DNA of 64,000 nt from Leptasterias polaris (GCA_037783415.1 JAZGTN010000005.1:4278001-4342000); one strand, 5' to 3'. Counted from the stretch's first letter, positions 21,701 to 34,158 are shown. Numbers and translations: made by a program. The notes: generated from the sequence alone by a model not told the origin.

Positions 21701-24700
21701 TAACGCACAGCATTTTACCGGGTCTAGCCCCCGACTCATGTGTTGAAATCAAATCGCAATTAAAGTGATTCTTGATACCAGGTTCCCCTTCTCCGTGTTA
21801 GTGTTGTGCAGTAGAATGACTTGCTGCTTGATGATAAAAAAAAAAATACGCGGACCGGTCATTCACGGCGGAGCCCGCAAGAAAAACGCGGAGCCCGCAA
21901 GAAAAACGCGGAGCCCGCAAGAAAAACGCGGAATGGGAAAATAAAAAACGCGGATTTCCGCGTAAACGCGGAAGTCTCACATGCCTGTGGTAGGCATGAT
22001 ATTGTTGTGCTTAGCCACTTTTTGTGCGCAGCTCTATAAAATTAGGCCCCAACCTTGAGTACGGTGCTCTGTCATCATCAATCACAAAAAACATTCAGAC
22101 AACCAGATATTTGATTCATAAGGTCAAAGTAAAGCGGATAACATGTGACATTGCCTATACAATGGGGGTGGGTAGGATGGGGAGTAGTGTTGCTTACTCT
22201 CATGCGTCTTTGTCTTGGGCACAGGTATAGATCCAAGCATCGTTCAAACCGCTCTCGTACAAAATCCCTATAGGCTGGTAGCCTGCGGAAGCAGTCAACG
22301 CTCTGAGGCAGGAAGTCCATCTTACGATCCTCGGGGTGAGCCTCCTTCCACTCTTTGATCTAGAAGAAATCAGAAACGGAAAAACCTTTCAAACTCACAA
22401 ACAATTATCATTGATTATTTTCATGCTCATAAAGCGAGGACATTCTGTTTGGAATTCTGCCCTTTATCGACAGCCATCAGACTGTAGTTTGAGAACCTAA
22501 TACATCCTGAAAAGTTGGGAGTGGGCCAGGGTTAAATGAGGATACACCTTGTGGGTGGTAACATTTACAAGATTCTCAGATTCTTTCTACTGCAACAGAA
22601 ATGCATACGGTTAGAAAGATGTTTTAAAAGTAGAATATAATGATCCACACAAATATGCCTCAAAATTGTGTGGTTTTCCTTTCACTACGTGATCTAACAC
22701 GGCCTGCCATTTTGAAGAGCAACATTTTTGACTCCACAAAATGGCGGACCGTGTTAGTTCACAAAGTTAAAGGAAAGCCACAAAATTCCGAGGCATATTT
22801 GTGAGGGTTCATTATATTATACTTTTAAAACATCTTTCTAACCATATGCATTTTATAACAGTCAGTTTCAAATGCTTTTCATAACCCAAAATGCCCAATC
22901 CAAGGCAAAGTGTCCCTTTAAGCTTTTTGAAGTTTGAGTAGCCAAGATTTTGAACATGTATTGTCATAAATGTTTCTTTCTGATGTATTTAGCAATTACA
23001 ACCAGTTTAATGGTCAAATGAAGTTGTATTCATACAATCAACAAAAAACAAAACAAAACACATTCTTAAAACTTATTATTTACATCTGAAATAAGAAAAA
23101 ATACGAGCAGCTTTAACAGGTAGTAAGCCAGTTTTTAGTGGCCCACAGGGCAAGTTGAGAAATGGTGTTTACTAGCCCATAGCAGTTTTTACCAGACAAT
23201 GTACGCCAGGCTAGTGTTAAGGACAAGCCCTGTGAAGGGTTTGAACTGAAATGAAGGCAGGGTTTCTGTTCTGAAATTGTGATTACTTGTTATACCTCTT
23301 CTTCTGTCGGCAGATACTCCGGCGGGGGTCGGTAGGATTCCTCATGACCTGGCAGCTTCTCCTTAGGAGCAGCAATGTGGGAGTGATGACGTTTGGTCAG
23401 CTCTGCGTGGGCCTCGTTACTCCAGATGTCATAGAATTTGGGCATCCCGTCGTCCTCCTTCTTCTCTTTGCGTGGCTTCAACCAACCCATGCGAAAAGCA
23501 TGCACCATTTTACTGACCTTCAAAGGAGAAAGTATTTAAATAATGTTACATAAATGAAGTAAAAATCACCATGGCTATAATATATAAATTTGTTTTTTAT
23601 ATAGTGCGTCACAAGTGCCTTCAGTATTGTATGCTAACCCTAGTTAATTATCTCAAAGTATTTGCAATAACTTTTAGCTTTTGCTTTATTTTACATGTGC
23701 AAGTTTGCCTCTTTAATTTAGCTCCTTTAAGTTTGCTAGAAGTTTTGTGGCAAACCAGAGTGTGTCCCAAGAGGGCGCCAAATATATTTAAATTAAGACT
23801 CTAGAGGGGGCAGTGTTTAGGGTGGGGCTGTTAAGGAATGTTGGTATTTACTTTTATTGTCCTTAGGAATGGGTTCTTTTGTGTTCCATTTTGATCTGGT
23901 TGGGTGTACAGTGGTTTTAATATGTACCAGTCATTCTTGGGTTGAAGTTGCAGGAGAGCAGTCTAATATTCTAAAGTCCTGTGTGGGCTTAATTATTTTA
24001 GAAGTTTTCTATCCTGAGTGGATTGAAAAAGAAACTTCCTAGAGCTTGTTCTATGTGGACCCCTCAGAACTGTCCTGTGTGGATTCTCGTCAGACACCAA
24101 ATCCTGAGTGGATTTAGGCCAATGTGACGTAGACGAGACAACCTAGACCGACCATCCCCAACTCAAAGTCGCACAACACACCAGACATCCATCTCAGGGA
24201 GGCTGGCATAAAAGAGAAGCATCAGAGCTAGAAACAGATGTGGCCAAGTGAGGGGAGAGTAGAGTGAAGCAACAGCGGAGCCACCACCCGACGCTGTGCA
24301 TAAAGGAGATGGGCAAGTAAACACCCCCCCCCCCCCCTTATTCATAGCCAGAGAGAGTAGGAAAAAAACAATTGACCAGTGGCCTGCAATGGACGATCAT
24401 GAAGAGTGAAAAGACATTTTGGTGGTAGGCGTAATTAAATAGAAGTAAGTGTTCTTGTCTTAGATTAATTGTGCTGGATTAATTAATTGTGTTTAAATTA
24501 TGAAAACAGCAATGTCCCTCAAAAAGAAGAGATAGTCAGTGAGAAAATCGTGTGGAAACCAAACTTCCTCATTAATTGTAAATAGTGGTATTGTAGTTGT
24601 TGCTGTTTTTTTATATTAAATTCGATACATTTTTGAATGTATAGAACATGTTTCTCTAATCTAACAATCACTTTTGTGTGTGTCCCTGTCTCGGTCTTGC

Positions 24701-27700
24701 TGCATAACTGCATAGTCAGCCAGGGAAAATCCTTTCCCATGGTGTGACATACATGTAGTGCTTTATCTACAGGCATCTCAAAGCACTAATTATACTTCTT
24801 AAAATGTTTAAAGTTTTTAATTATCAGAACCATTTATATAGTACCTTACAAGGGTTTACAAGGTGCTGCGGCGCATTCAGCAACCGCCTTCTCATAGCGA
24901 TAAATGTAACTGGGTTCTTTTACAGGCATTACACAACACATGGAACCTACAGCTTCCAAAGTACAAAACAATTATGGTCAAGTGTCTTGCTCAAAGACAC
25001 AAGTGACCAGACCGGGACTCGAACCAACACTTTGCTAATCAGAAACACCAGAGCTTAAGTCTGGAGAACCGCTCGGCCACGATCCTCCTCTAAGTTATCT
25101 GCCCAAAAAAAGAGACAAATGCTTGGGGCAGCAAGCCAGGTAGTTTTCAATTGTTTAAATAGCTCTCCTGGAAAATGTCCATATCCTGCCACGACTTTAT
25201 AAGGAATTTATTTGAATTTTTAATGTATGTTGGACATCATTTCCCTTTTTGTAATATTCCTTGTGAGGAATTGGTAGCTAAAATGCTAAATTTGGACCTT
25301 TAAAAAGGAAAATTCAGGCACACATTTCATCGTGCGGACAGAGCTCTCGCGCACTGATGCCCATAGGAACTCAAATGGAGTGTAGCAAGCAAGCAGCGTT
25401 GTCAAGACCACAGACCCGAAAATTTCTTATTTTTCATGTTTTTGACACTTTGTAATTGTTCAAAGTGCAAAGTGCCTGTGCCTCTCTGTATACATTCTGT
25501 CAACCCTTCTGGGGTCGATTTCACAAAGCACTAAGATTCATCTTAAGATGAGTTGTCAGTATTACCATAGTGATTTGTATTGTGACATCACTCTTTGCTA
25601 AGCAACTACGATGGATTTGCACTTAAGATCAATCGTAACTCTTTGTGAAATCGAGCCCAGGACAGGTAAGGATACAGTTTGACCTTTTAAGTAAAGTGAG
25701 ATAAAGTGGTGGCAGGCTACAGAATTTTAATATAAAAAAAAAAATTATAAAAAAAAGGGCTCCTTGAGGTGGGAAGTTTTCAAAAACGATTTCAAAAACA
25801 CACCTTTTCTTTTTCAAGAAGTGACGGAATAAAACTGCGTTTATGCTCCGGACGCCGAGTTACAGGATGGATCATTTTCTCATGTGTGAAGAAGTCGATG
25901 TACGGCTCGTAGGGATCAAAGGTCGTCTCTGGGTAGCGGCCATCTTGGATGCGCTGTATTAAAGCCACATCTTCGTCTTTAAGGACGATGTCACTGCCGG
26001 TCATTTTGTCGTACACTGTACGCCTGAAATGCAACAGATACAGGATTTGTGTTTACTAAACATCAAGCGGTGACTTCATTATGAAAAATGCGGTGAATTT
26101 TTATATTATATATTTGACTCACGTCCATTTAAAATGCGAACACACCCCTATTTAAAGTGTTTCTCAAATCCAGTAAAAGTTCTGGAATATGCTAATATTA
26201 TGTCGATATCCTGAGGACCTCCCTCTTGCAGCAAGATGAGGTATAATGGAATTTCAAACTTGTGTGGTTTGGGTAAACTTTGAAATTCTATGTGTGGACA
26301 CCCAAGATAAGTATGTGGCAGCCTGTGTATTAATTACACAGTGTACTATAGGCATGTGAGTTGTATTGGGAGTGGCTCAAGCCATCGACATGGACCTTTA
26401 TCATGCTGCCACCATCTTGGTCATGTTCCCTGCATCCAATAACAGTAATAAATTCTAACATTCATTGTACAAAAAGGAACCGGACTATTTCTCCTTCCAG
26501 CCTCAGTTTAATACATTGATTTAAATGGGAGAAAATTAAGATGGCTGCACCGTGATAAAGGTCTATAGGACTAATTCTAGTTATCAGAACTGTAAGTTAC
26601 TTTCTGCTCAAGATTATACTTAAATAAGTTCAAGATTGCACTAAGATTTTGTACAAATAATGCAATTTCCTCAATAAGGTTTAGTTGAGATACTGTTTAG
26701 TTGTGAGTTGACTTTATTGATCAAGCATTTTTGTGTAGGTATCTAAACACCAAGTGTGATTCAACACTTGGGACCAATTTTGTGCAATTTCCATTTCATA
26801 GTGCCGTTTACCTTAAGCACAGAAAAGGCATGCTTTTCTGTAAGCCTACTGTAAAAATGCAAGTCCATGTTGAATGCACAAGGTTTCTGCCAAGCATTCT
26901 TTCTAACCTGTGAAATAAACTTGTGCTCAAGCAAATATTTCTGCTAAAGCAAATTCTACCTTTACAAAGCCATAGAAATTAGCCCCTGCACTTAACTTAC
27001 CAGTAATCTGGGTTGTCCATTTTCTCCAAGAATTCCTCCAGTTCATCTCTCTTTGGGGGTCGCATGATCTTCTTACCAGTGACGTCATAGCCAATGTGAG
27101 GGTAGTCGTCATACCATTCCATTGGTATGTTGCCCACTGTGTTACGGATGTCCTGGACGGGTAGAAGTGAGGAATAATAATAAAAGTGTTTATTCCTATA
27201 ACCATGCAGACTCCTTAGAATGTGCAGCACCAGCTGTCTAGTTGTTGCCAATCAATCACAGTGAATCACTACCCTCACAGGTTACGAGCTACAAGTCGAG
27301 AGTAATTAATATAAAAAAAATTTTTAGCTGTAGACCAAAGTATCAAAAGGCTTAACACTAGCCCAGGGGAGACTGCAGGGCTTGTAGCTCAAAATGTTTA
27401 CTGGACCACAATCTATTTTACAAGACCAGGGCTCGATTTCACAAAGAGTTAAGATTGATCGTAACTGCAAATCCATCGCAGTTGCTTAGCAAAGTGTGAT
27501 GTCACAATACAAATCACTATGGTAATAATGACAACTCATCTTAAGATGAATCTTAGTGCTTTGTGAAATCGACCCCAGAATTTTCTAAACAGTTTAACAT
27601 GTAAATTGTTTTTATTTGGACAAGCACTCGGAGAGGACTTGTCTCATTTGTCTTATGGGTTAGTATATTGTGATACTCAGTGGTATTGTATTTACCCTTG

Positions 27701-30700
27701 CAGACTCAAAGTCAGCATTTGGATATAATTTCTTTCTGTTTGAAGATATTTCACAATGAGGTATTATTATTCAATTGAAAACCACAAGACTGCTGGACTT
27801 GTCCGGTCATGAGATTACTGGCCCTGGGCTAAAATCACTGGTCTCGGGCCTGCGGTCCGGTGTCAAATTCGAGCCCTGTAGCCCTATTTATCAGGGAAAT
27901 GGCCTTCTTATAACCATCATTCCTCCTTAGGAGTATGAGCATTGCCAGCCAAATTGTTTTCCATGACAATGACATGGAGCTGCTTAAGCAGAAACTATTG
28001 CTGAACAGTTCTCTGCTGAGAAAATGGCATTTTGGCTGGTAACCGATCGTGTTGCTATGCTCAGCTATTTTCTGTTATTTTGCAGCTCCATGAGATCCGG
28101 AACAGTGAATAATTCCCTTGTAGTTAGCTCAAGCAGTTAGCTCTATAGTTTCAATCATGGTAAGACTGGTTTTCTAGTCTAATCCCCCCTGTAAATGTCT
28201 TTGTACCTTTGTGTGCTGTGTGTGGTCACCTGGTCATCATTAATGTGAACATTCTTGGCTTGTGAAGCTATTTATGTAGCTGAGAGATCCAGCGGCAATG
28301 CATGGTAACCAATCATCCGGCTTACTTAAGTGTTTGTCATGGATTGGTTAATAAGGTTGACCAATAAGAGTTTATTTTATATTCTTTCAACTAATGGAAG
28401 CTGCCTTCTGAGTGCCAAATTGTTTGAAAAGAGCCAACACTTTGCCAAAGCTTGCGTTTGCAAGAACTTTTCATTTAGACATACCGAGTTCCATCATATA
28501 TATATATAAAGGTGAAAAAAATTAATGTCATATTGTTCTTGAATCACATTTCATTGATTACATCTAAAATATTAATCTCTACTCTCCCAGGCATTAACAT
28601 GTCTTTGAAAATGGGCACCAAGGGTTGGATTTGAACCAGTACATTCTTTAAAGCTCGACTACCAGAACTTGCAGTCAGGTGTGCTGAACTGCTTCATACA
28701 ACACCAGCTTGAGTAAAAAAAGCAAACTGAATCTCTCATCACAAGTTTCAGAAAACCCTGTAGACGTAACACATGAAGGGGGCATACCTCTTCATCTGAT
28801 GAGTCAAACTCGTACTCGTCTACCACTTTGATTGTCGTGCTGCTTGCACTCTCTTCATTCACTTCATTATCATTTGGTTCTGATTGTGTTTTGTTGTCCA
28901 ACGTTGTCGCTGGTTTCAGCTGGATCCGCTTCCGTCTCAACTGCTGAGCGAATCGGTTCAGTTTACCTCTCCTTGGAGCTGGAGACTTGTTCTGAAGAAG
29001 AAAGAAGAAATCGACAACGGGAAAATGATCACCGCATGATTAAGAAGTATTTTGACCCTGGAGTTTGATCCCACATTTGGGAGACTGAAACATGCAGGAT
29101 GGGTTTCGCTAAATGAAAAGAAATAACACATAGGTTTCAAAGATTGAACTTTCCAAGAAATGGAAGACCATTTTGGGGGGGGAAACGGAAGATAGTGCTA
29201 GTTTGGATTTTAAAATAACTGATGTAAACAATGGTTCACTAACTTAGCTGCAATTATGGGACCTACAGAAATGTGAGAAATATATGAAAAATATTAAGGT
29301 TGATAACATTAAACAATACTTTAATATTTTAGGAACGTACAGCAACAAAACATGGAGGGTATGAAAGGAAAAAACCCCATTGAAGGTGCCCAATTCCTTT
29401 TAACACAGGACGCAATGTAATATTAAGGTTTGCGGTAACAGTAACACCATAAAGATGAAATCTCTCTCGTGGTGGTTATGAAAAAAAAACGAGGTGTAAA
29501 AACTTGGCACAGCGATCAGTAAGCTCAGATTTGTTTCCTGAAACTGATCAGAGCATACATGTAATCATCAGAACCAGCACAGGATATAAGGGAGATTTCA
29601 TCGGTTTGTATTCTCCATTTTTAATGCAAAGTTTCAAATCTAACATACATGTAGGAGAGAGTAGGATGCAAAATATTTCTTGACCGAAAGCAAACCAGTG
29701 AAAATACCTCTTTCTTCTTGAGATCAGTTTCTTCATCATCTCCATCTGCATCTTCGAGATCTTGTTTTTCTTTTCCTTCTTCTTCCTCAGAGACATCTTC
29801 AGACTCATCATCGTCATTGTCACTGTTGTCAATGTCATCTTCCTCGTCATCGTCACCATGAGAGAGACCGCTGTCTTCACTGTCTGTCATCTCTGCTTCC
29901 AACTCTTCATCCTCCTCACTGTAATCTTCCGAGTCACTGTCACTGTCATCGTCCATTGGAGCATCCACAAAAAGGTCATCCTAGAGTGACGGAGTAAAAC
30001 AACAAAGGAATGAAGTAGAAAAAGTCAGACTGCCTCGGTGGACACTAGGCAAAAGAGCACAGTTTGGTTATTATTCCGTTATCATAAACAAGTGAAAAGG
30101 TGTCAGTTTGATGTATCATTCTTTTTTATATCCTCCAGCCACACTACACAGTGCCGTGCCATCAGGCCACACGTTTTAAAAAGGGATTAATTTCATTTGT
30201 TTAAATGGGTGTGCCTGTGCATTCTGTCAGCCCTCTGGACAGGTAAGCAGGTAGGGATATAATTTGACCTAACTAAAAAAGGGAGTTAATTAAAGCGGTG
30301 GCCGAATGCAGAATTTTAGCCATGCTGTATGCAGTCCGACTCCAACTCCATAATCCAATCCGATCCACTCGACAACCATCGAGACGATTGAACAGTTGAT
30401 AAACGATTTTTTATTGCAACTACCGAATAAACCATTTCCCATTCAGTCTGAGATGACGTGTGGTGGGCATGGTGGGAAACGGGACAGAGTCAGTTAGTTA
30501 AGTTAGGACCGAGTTTACCCACATTCAGCCTGAGTGACTGATTAGTGATACTGTCACTGTGACTTCGACTGTGTCACTGATGTACTGAGTGATAGTGACT
30601 ACTGTCACTGAGTGATAGTATGTGGAATGAGACTGATTGGCTAATTTTTAGTTACTTTCTCTATGCAGACTATGGTTACTTTAGTGCAGTGGCTGCATGC

Positions 30701-30941
30701 AGGGCCGACCATTCATTCAGCTCAGGGACGGACTGAGCTGAGACAGAGCCAGAGGAGGAGTAAGTGCAGGCCAGGGGTCGTCACTGTGACTCTGCACTCA
30801 TGACATGAGCATGACGATCGAAATCGACATTTATTCAATGAAAGTAAATTCCTGGGGCGTGTACTTGATTCCTACCTCTGCCTTAACAAAATCAGCAACT
30901 TTCTGCTTCGGATCCAGCGATTTCCTTTTCAAGCTAGCCAT
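15732..30941 (-). CDS. BOP1: Ribosome biogenesis protein BOP1 (complete, 13 coding exons)
   Basis: Exons in transcript order: 30941-30876, 29980-29708, 28991-28788, 27152-27001, 26023-25804, 23517-23296, 22359-22198, 20668-20518, 19333-19017, 18731-18546, 17691-17589, 17112-16920, 15885-15732. All borders are GT-AG and phases close to 800 codons plus TAA (human BOP1 is 746). Residues 1-22 are a basic start ([14 protein letters not shown]). Residues 23-113 are an Asp/Glu/Ser-rich acidic stretch. From about 174 ([36 protein letters not shown]) to about 435 is the BOP1 N-terminal domain. About 450-800 is a WD40 propeller ending [10 protein letters not shown]. In the family, BOP1 joins PES1 and WDR12 in the PeBoW complex for 60S subunit maturation in the nucleolus. 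The acidic stretch is longer than usual. The start ATG is the only one upstream in frame near the conserved region. Confidence 0.97.
18790..18925 (+). mobile_element. SINE remnant (tRNA-Ser/Leu-like head)
   Basis: GTCATGTCCGAGCCGTTAAG, ACTCAAGCTCTAGTG, GGGTTCCGGTCTTGAC and ATCATTATTGCTTC follow the head and first body block of the type B SINE. The copy is diverged and lacks its 3' half. It lies in a BOP1 intron, opposite to the gene. Confidence 0.55.
20118..20332. repeat. Minisatellite CCCCTTCCTCGAACCCCCTC in a BOP1 intron
   Basis: A unit of about 20-29 bp (CCCCTTCCTCGAACCCCCTC plus variable CTC triplets) is repeated about nine times. On the BOP1 sense strand it reads as runs of 4-6 G separated by short spacers. 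It lies between the exons at 20668-20518 and 19333-19017. Proline-rich frames across it are an artefact of the repeat. Confidence 0.95.
20812..21180 (-). mobile_element. tRNA-derived SINE, body type B, head truncated
   Basis: On the plus strand AATAATAAT (tail) leads into TATGAGACCCATTTATGTAG, ACCTTGTAATGGTTTACAAG, GCATTCAGCAGCCACTGCC, CATCCAAAGGACGAAGCAAT and GGACTTGAACCCACAG, which is the B box in reverse. The 5' end of the head is missing. Confidence 0.85.
21291..21987. mobile_element. Non-autonomous DNA transposon with CAGGCATGTGAG ends
   Basis: The left end CAGGCATGTGAG and right end CTCACATGCCTG are perfect 12-bp inverted repeats. TGGTAG flanks both sides (21285-21290, 21988-21993), a 6-bp duplication. 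The inside is CpG-rich with CGCGGAAA motifs. The array at about 21878-21940 has a 20-bp unit (GAGCCCGCAAGAAAAACGCG) present about three times. No transposase is visible. It lies in a BOP1 intron. Confidence 0.8.
22590..22862. mobile_element. Hairpin MITE in a BOP1 intron
   Basis: Arms of about 125 bp meet near 22730. GTTAGAAAGATGTTTTAAAA at about 22610 mirrors TTTTAAAACATCTTTCTAAC at about 22823. CACAAATATGCCTC mirrors GAGGCATATTTGTG, and ACACGGCCTGCCATTTTG mirrors CAAAATGGCGGACCGTGT. There is no coding content. Flanking duplication was not resolved. Confidence 0.8.
24823..25088 (-). mobile_element. tRNA-derived SINE, body type B, tail truncated
   Basis: The plus strand shows CCATTTATATAGTACCTTAC, GGTTTACAAGGTGCTGCGGC, GCATTCAGCAACC, CAAGTGTCTTGCTCAAAGAC, GACCGGGACTCGAACC (B box in reverse) and CCGCTCGGCCACGATCC (A box in reverse). 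It lies in a BOP1 intron. Confidence 0.85.
25509..25660 (-). mobile_element. Short TIR MITE (GGGGTCGATTTCACAAAG family), copy 1
   Basis: This 152-bp element ends in CTGGGGTCGATTTCACAAAG and CTTTGTGAAATCGAGCCCAG. It is about 94% identical, in opposite orientation, to the copy at 27427-27578. It is inserted in a sequence whose uninterrupted relative lies at 30205-30320, so the boundaries are supported by an empty site. Confidence 0.85.
26388..26567. mobile_element. Short TIR MITE (GACCTTTATCA family)
   Basis: The left block GGACCTTTATCATGCTGCCA, CCATCTTGG and the right block AAGATGGCTGCACCGTGATA, AAGGTCTATAGG are imperfect inverted repeats about 180 bp apart. There is no coding content. It lies in the intron between BOP1 exons 4 and 5. 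Confidence 0.7.
27427..27578 (+). mobile_element. Short TIR MITE (GGGGTCGATTTCACAAAG family), copy 2
   Basis: It starts GGGCTCGATTTCACAAAGAG and ends CTTTGTGAAATCGACCCCAG. The interior includes GATGTCACAATACAAATCAC and CATCTTAAGATGAATCTTAG. It is inverted relative to copy 1, and the two lie on either side of BOP1 exons 4 and 5. Confidence 0.85.
30205..30320 (+). repeat. Dispersed repeat that shows the MITE empty site
   Basis: GCCTGTGCATTCTGTCAGCC, GGACAGGTAAGCAG, ATAATTTGACCT and CGGTGGCCGAATGCAGAATT line up with 25480-25508 plus 25661-25730, where the MITE is inserted. It lies in BOP1 intron 1. The class of this older repeat is unknown. Confidence 0.65.
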
Positions 30942-33900
30942 TTTGATGAAATTAATAATCTACACACAGCGGCCGCGGTGTGGTGCACAGTGTGCTTGAT
31001 GAAAACCTGTGCGATCGAATTCGGTGAATCGGTGAACACGTTTTTGATCACGTCTGTTACCCCAGTTGGCTTCATCATTAAACACCATAATAATTACGTC
31101 TGGGTACATGATCATCTGAAAATTGAAAATTTCGGGTACGAGAGGGCGCTATTTCAATGTAGTGGTTTTTAACTTTCTGTCATTACTTACACAGTTGGCA
31201 TGCGCATCACCACCACACACACCCTACCCACACACAGCTGCAGATTAGAAAGTGTCTGTGCAGTTGAGAAAGCTGTTGACGTGGGAGTGGAGTCAAAAGG
31301 TGGGTGTGTTCATAATCCATAGTGTAGTAAGGGTATTTAGCGTTTTCATTTCTGGATTTAATCAGTTATTTACTGACAAATAAACAAATTCAATAATTTA
31401 GTGTGCAGCAGGGCCTGTGTCATCATATTGGAAATCCATCCTATTCATGCTAGGTTTTTGTTATAATGTGTGAAGTTTATAAAGTTTTGAAATCACTACC
31501 TCCATGGTTGGAGCATACATAATAGAGAAAGGTCTCTGTCCAAGTTTCTCTATGGTTGGAGCATCAGCATGTCTTTGAAATCGAAATATAGAATAATCAT
31601 AGAGATTTAGTAGCACCTTGTTGTATTGTTGTACAACAAGTAGCCCTGAAAATTAAGGTGTTGTGTAGCTCAGTTACGATGTGCAATCTGCTGCCAACTA
31701 CGCCACAAATTTCACACTGACAAACAACTTCTTGAAGGCAAAGTATACCTTTTGGTTTTTGGAGCCGTTTGATTATTCAATCCTTCATAAATGTAGACAT
31801 GCAATCCTGTGAACATTTCATTCAAACTGTGGTAGCGTTTTTCAGATATCACTGAATATCTGGACTGGAGTGGTTATGTCTACGCAGGAAGGACAATCTG
31901 TAAATGGAATACACAATCTTAATCTAAGAAATGTTTCTGACAGAAACGTTTTTCAGATTCAATTTTTTTTAATGTATGGCTCCATAAATTAATTACATGA
32001 CTTTAAAGAGAAATGATTCTCAAAATGCTTTATGCTATCAAAAGCTACTGTACTTCTTCCTAAGTAATTTTTTTGCCATTGATTTTAAGAGTAATTACCA
32101 AACAACCTTCCCTTTAAGTCAGTGAACTGATTAGCTACAGTGCACAACATAAAATATGGGACGTACATGGCAGAAAAACCCATCTGAAAGCATTATTTAT
32201 AGTTAACGTGTCTTGCTCCACGTAGGACACAAGTGCCATGATGGGGACCTGAACCCATAGGCCTAGTCTAGTCCGGTAAGTGGTCTCAAAACTAATTAGA
32301 TACCTGTCGTGTTAAAAGCACTTTGCGATGGTCAGGGATGGGTAGCCTAAAGAACTTGGTGAGTGTTATTAATATTTTTAAGTACATGATTTGTAAATTG
32401 AGAAAACAAATAATTGATTGGTTTCAATCTGAGTTTCAATTTTCAAACATTGTAAAGCTGATACTAACTTCAATTACCAATCTGACCACTAGAAAAGAAT
32501 TTCCATCTGAGTTAAAAGTAATGTACTCTATTCTTAACCATCACCTTACCGAATTGTTTTGACATAAACTGTTCAAGACCACAGTGTTTGACCACTCAAA
32601 TGTGAAGCTCACATTCTTACACGACATAAAGCTTTTACTCAAAGAGCAATTTTACAAACTCTATTAAATATCAACTTCGATAGTTTTGTAACAGCAAAAT
32701 AAGTATTTAACAGTCTTTCTTATCTTAATCATTGAATTCCCTTAAATCAAAAAATCAACAAATAGGCCTCATCGTTCCCAGTCCTTGTTTTCTTAAGGTA
32801 ATTTGTAAACTCAAACTTTGTTTGTGTTCACAATAGTGCAATTCCGTAGTTGTTTGATATTTCAAATCTTTCCACTCCAATTTGAAGGGATTGCATCAAC
32901 ATTTTTTTATCTTACCATCGTTGAAAAGATCTGATCTTTCTCTTTCCTATTGTTGTAAAACTTTGGTATGGAGGATGTTCATGGACATAACGATAGTTTT
33001 TCAACAAAATGGCCTTTGTGCTCAGGCTTGAGTGTTTTTTTTCAAGAGCTGTGTAGACTAAAGTCACTTAATGCCAATGGTTATGAAGAGGGGGTAAGAT
33101 CAGAGTGCAGTCAGCTCAAGTTGGCTATATTATGGAAAGGGTTAAATATAAGTTGATAAATAGCATTGAGAGACCCCAAAAATCACAATTGGTTTATTTG
33201 TCAGAAGTAGCAATCGAAGTAGGTGGCATATAAAACAAAATCCAATGCAAAACGAAAACATACCCTCATAACTGAAAAACATAAAATCTCATCTTCCCAT
33301 AAAACTGATCAAGAAAATTAAAGATGAGGGTAGTGGTACTGTTCAATTAAATAATACTACATCATTGGTTTAAGGTAATTTTGATCACAGAATTGAAACA
33401 AATACAAGTAGGCCTAGATTTACAAGTTGGCTTTATGGTGTGGATGGATGGGAGTGAAATTACTTCCAAAATCAAAGTAGTTTTAAAAATAAAAATAAAA
33501 AACTGTTATTATATAGGGACAAAAGAAGAGGAAATCAAACAGTAGAAAGATAGGCATAATGCCTAATCATTGATATTGCACTTGATTTGGGACAGGTTAT
33601 ACTACCTTTTTAAGTTAAGTCGTAACATTTTATTGATATAAAAAATAATTTTATAATTTTATTGAATCAAAAACAAAAACACAACCCTCATTTTTTGAAA
33701 GGGTGTGATTGCTTGTTGTTAGTTATAAGGGTACTTGAGTTAATTTGGGATCTGCATTGATCCTGTTGGTACGTCATTACATCACATGTACAGTCTGCTG
33801 TACACGCAAGGCTTTACTTTGACAGAGAGCTTATTAGGTCCCTATGTTGGTGTAAAATTTTATTTTATCCCAAATCAACTATTTCATTAAGTCGGTTTTT

Positions 33901-34145
33901 TACGACAGAAACTGATCATTCTGAGAGGACCTTGAGTCTTTGCAAAACATTTGTGAAAAGTAAGGACAAAAGTTTTTGTTTATTCATGAATCCACAAAGA
34001 GAAAAATCTAGCTCAATGGACTTTTGATCTTATGGGCTTCTGGCAGATGTTGGAGCCAGTTTGTGTGAAGTTGATGTGGCTTACAGTGACATCACATTAC
34101 AAACAGGAAAGTTATTATTAGATTGATTTATTTTCATTTTACCAG
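30942..34145. other. BOP1-ANO10 divergent intergenic interval
   Basis: BOP1 starts at 30941 leftward. The ANO10 first coding exon begins at a splice acceptor (34145/34146) only 13 nt before its ATG, so at least one non-coding ANO10 exon must lie in this interval or beyond. A GC- and CpG-richer patch with GCGGCCGC near 30970 and CGATCGAATTCGG near 31011 could be the shared promoter. A SINE scrap (about 32205-32285) is present. The rest is AT-rich with no supported gene. Confidence 0.4.
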
Positions 34146-34158
34146 CAGCCAAAGCATA

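Noticed and set aside
34123..34158. Upstream extension of the ANO10 frame before 34159
   Set aside because: It crosses a good splice acceptor (TTTTACCAG at 34145) and begins without ATG. The ATG at 34159 is the first in the spliced exon.
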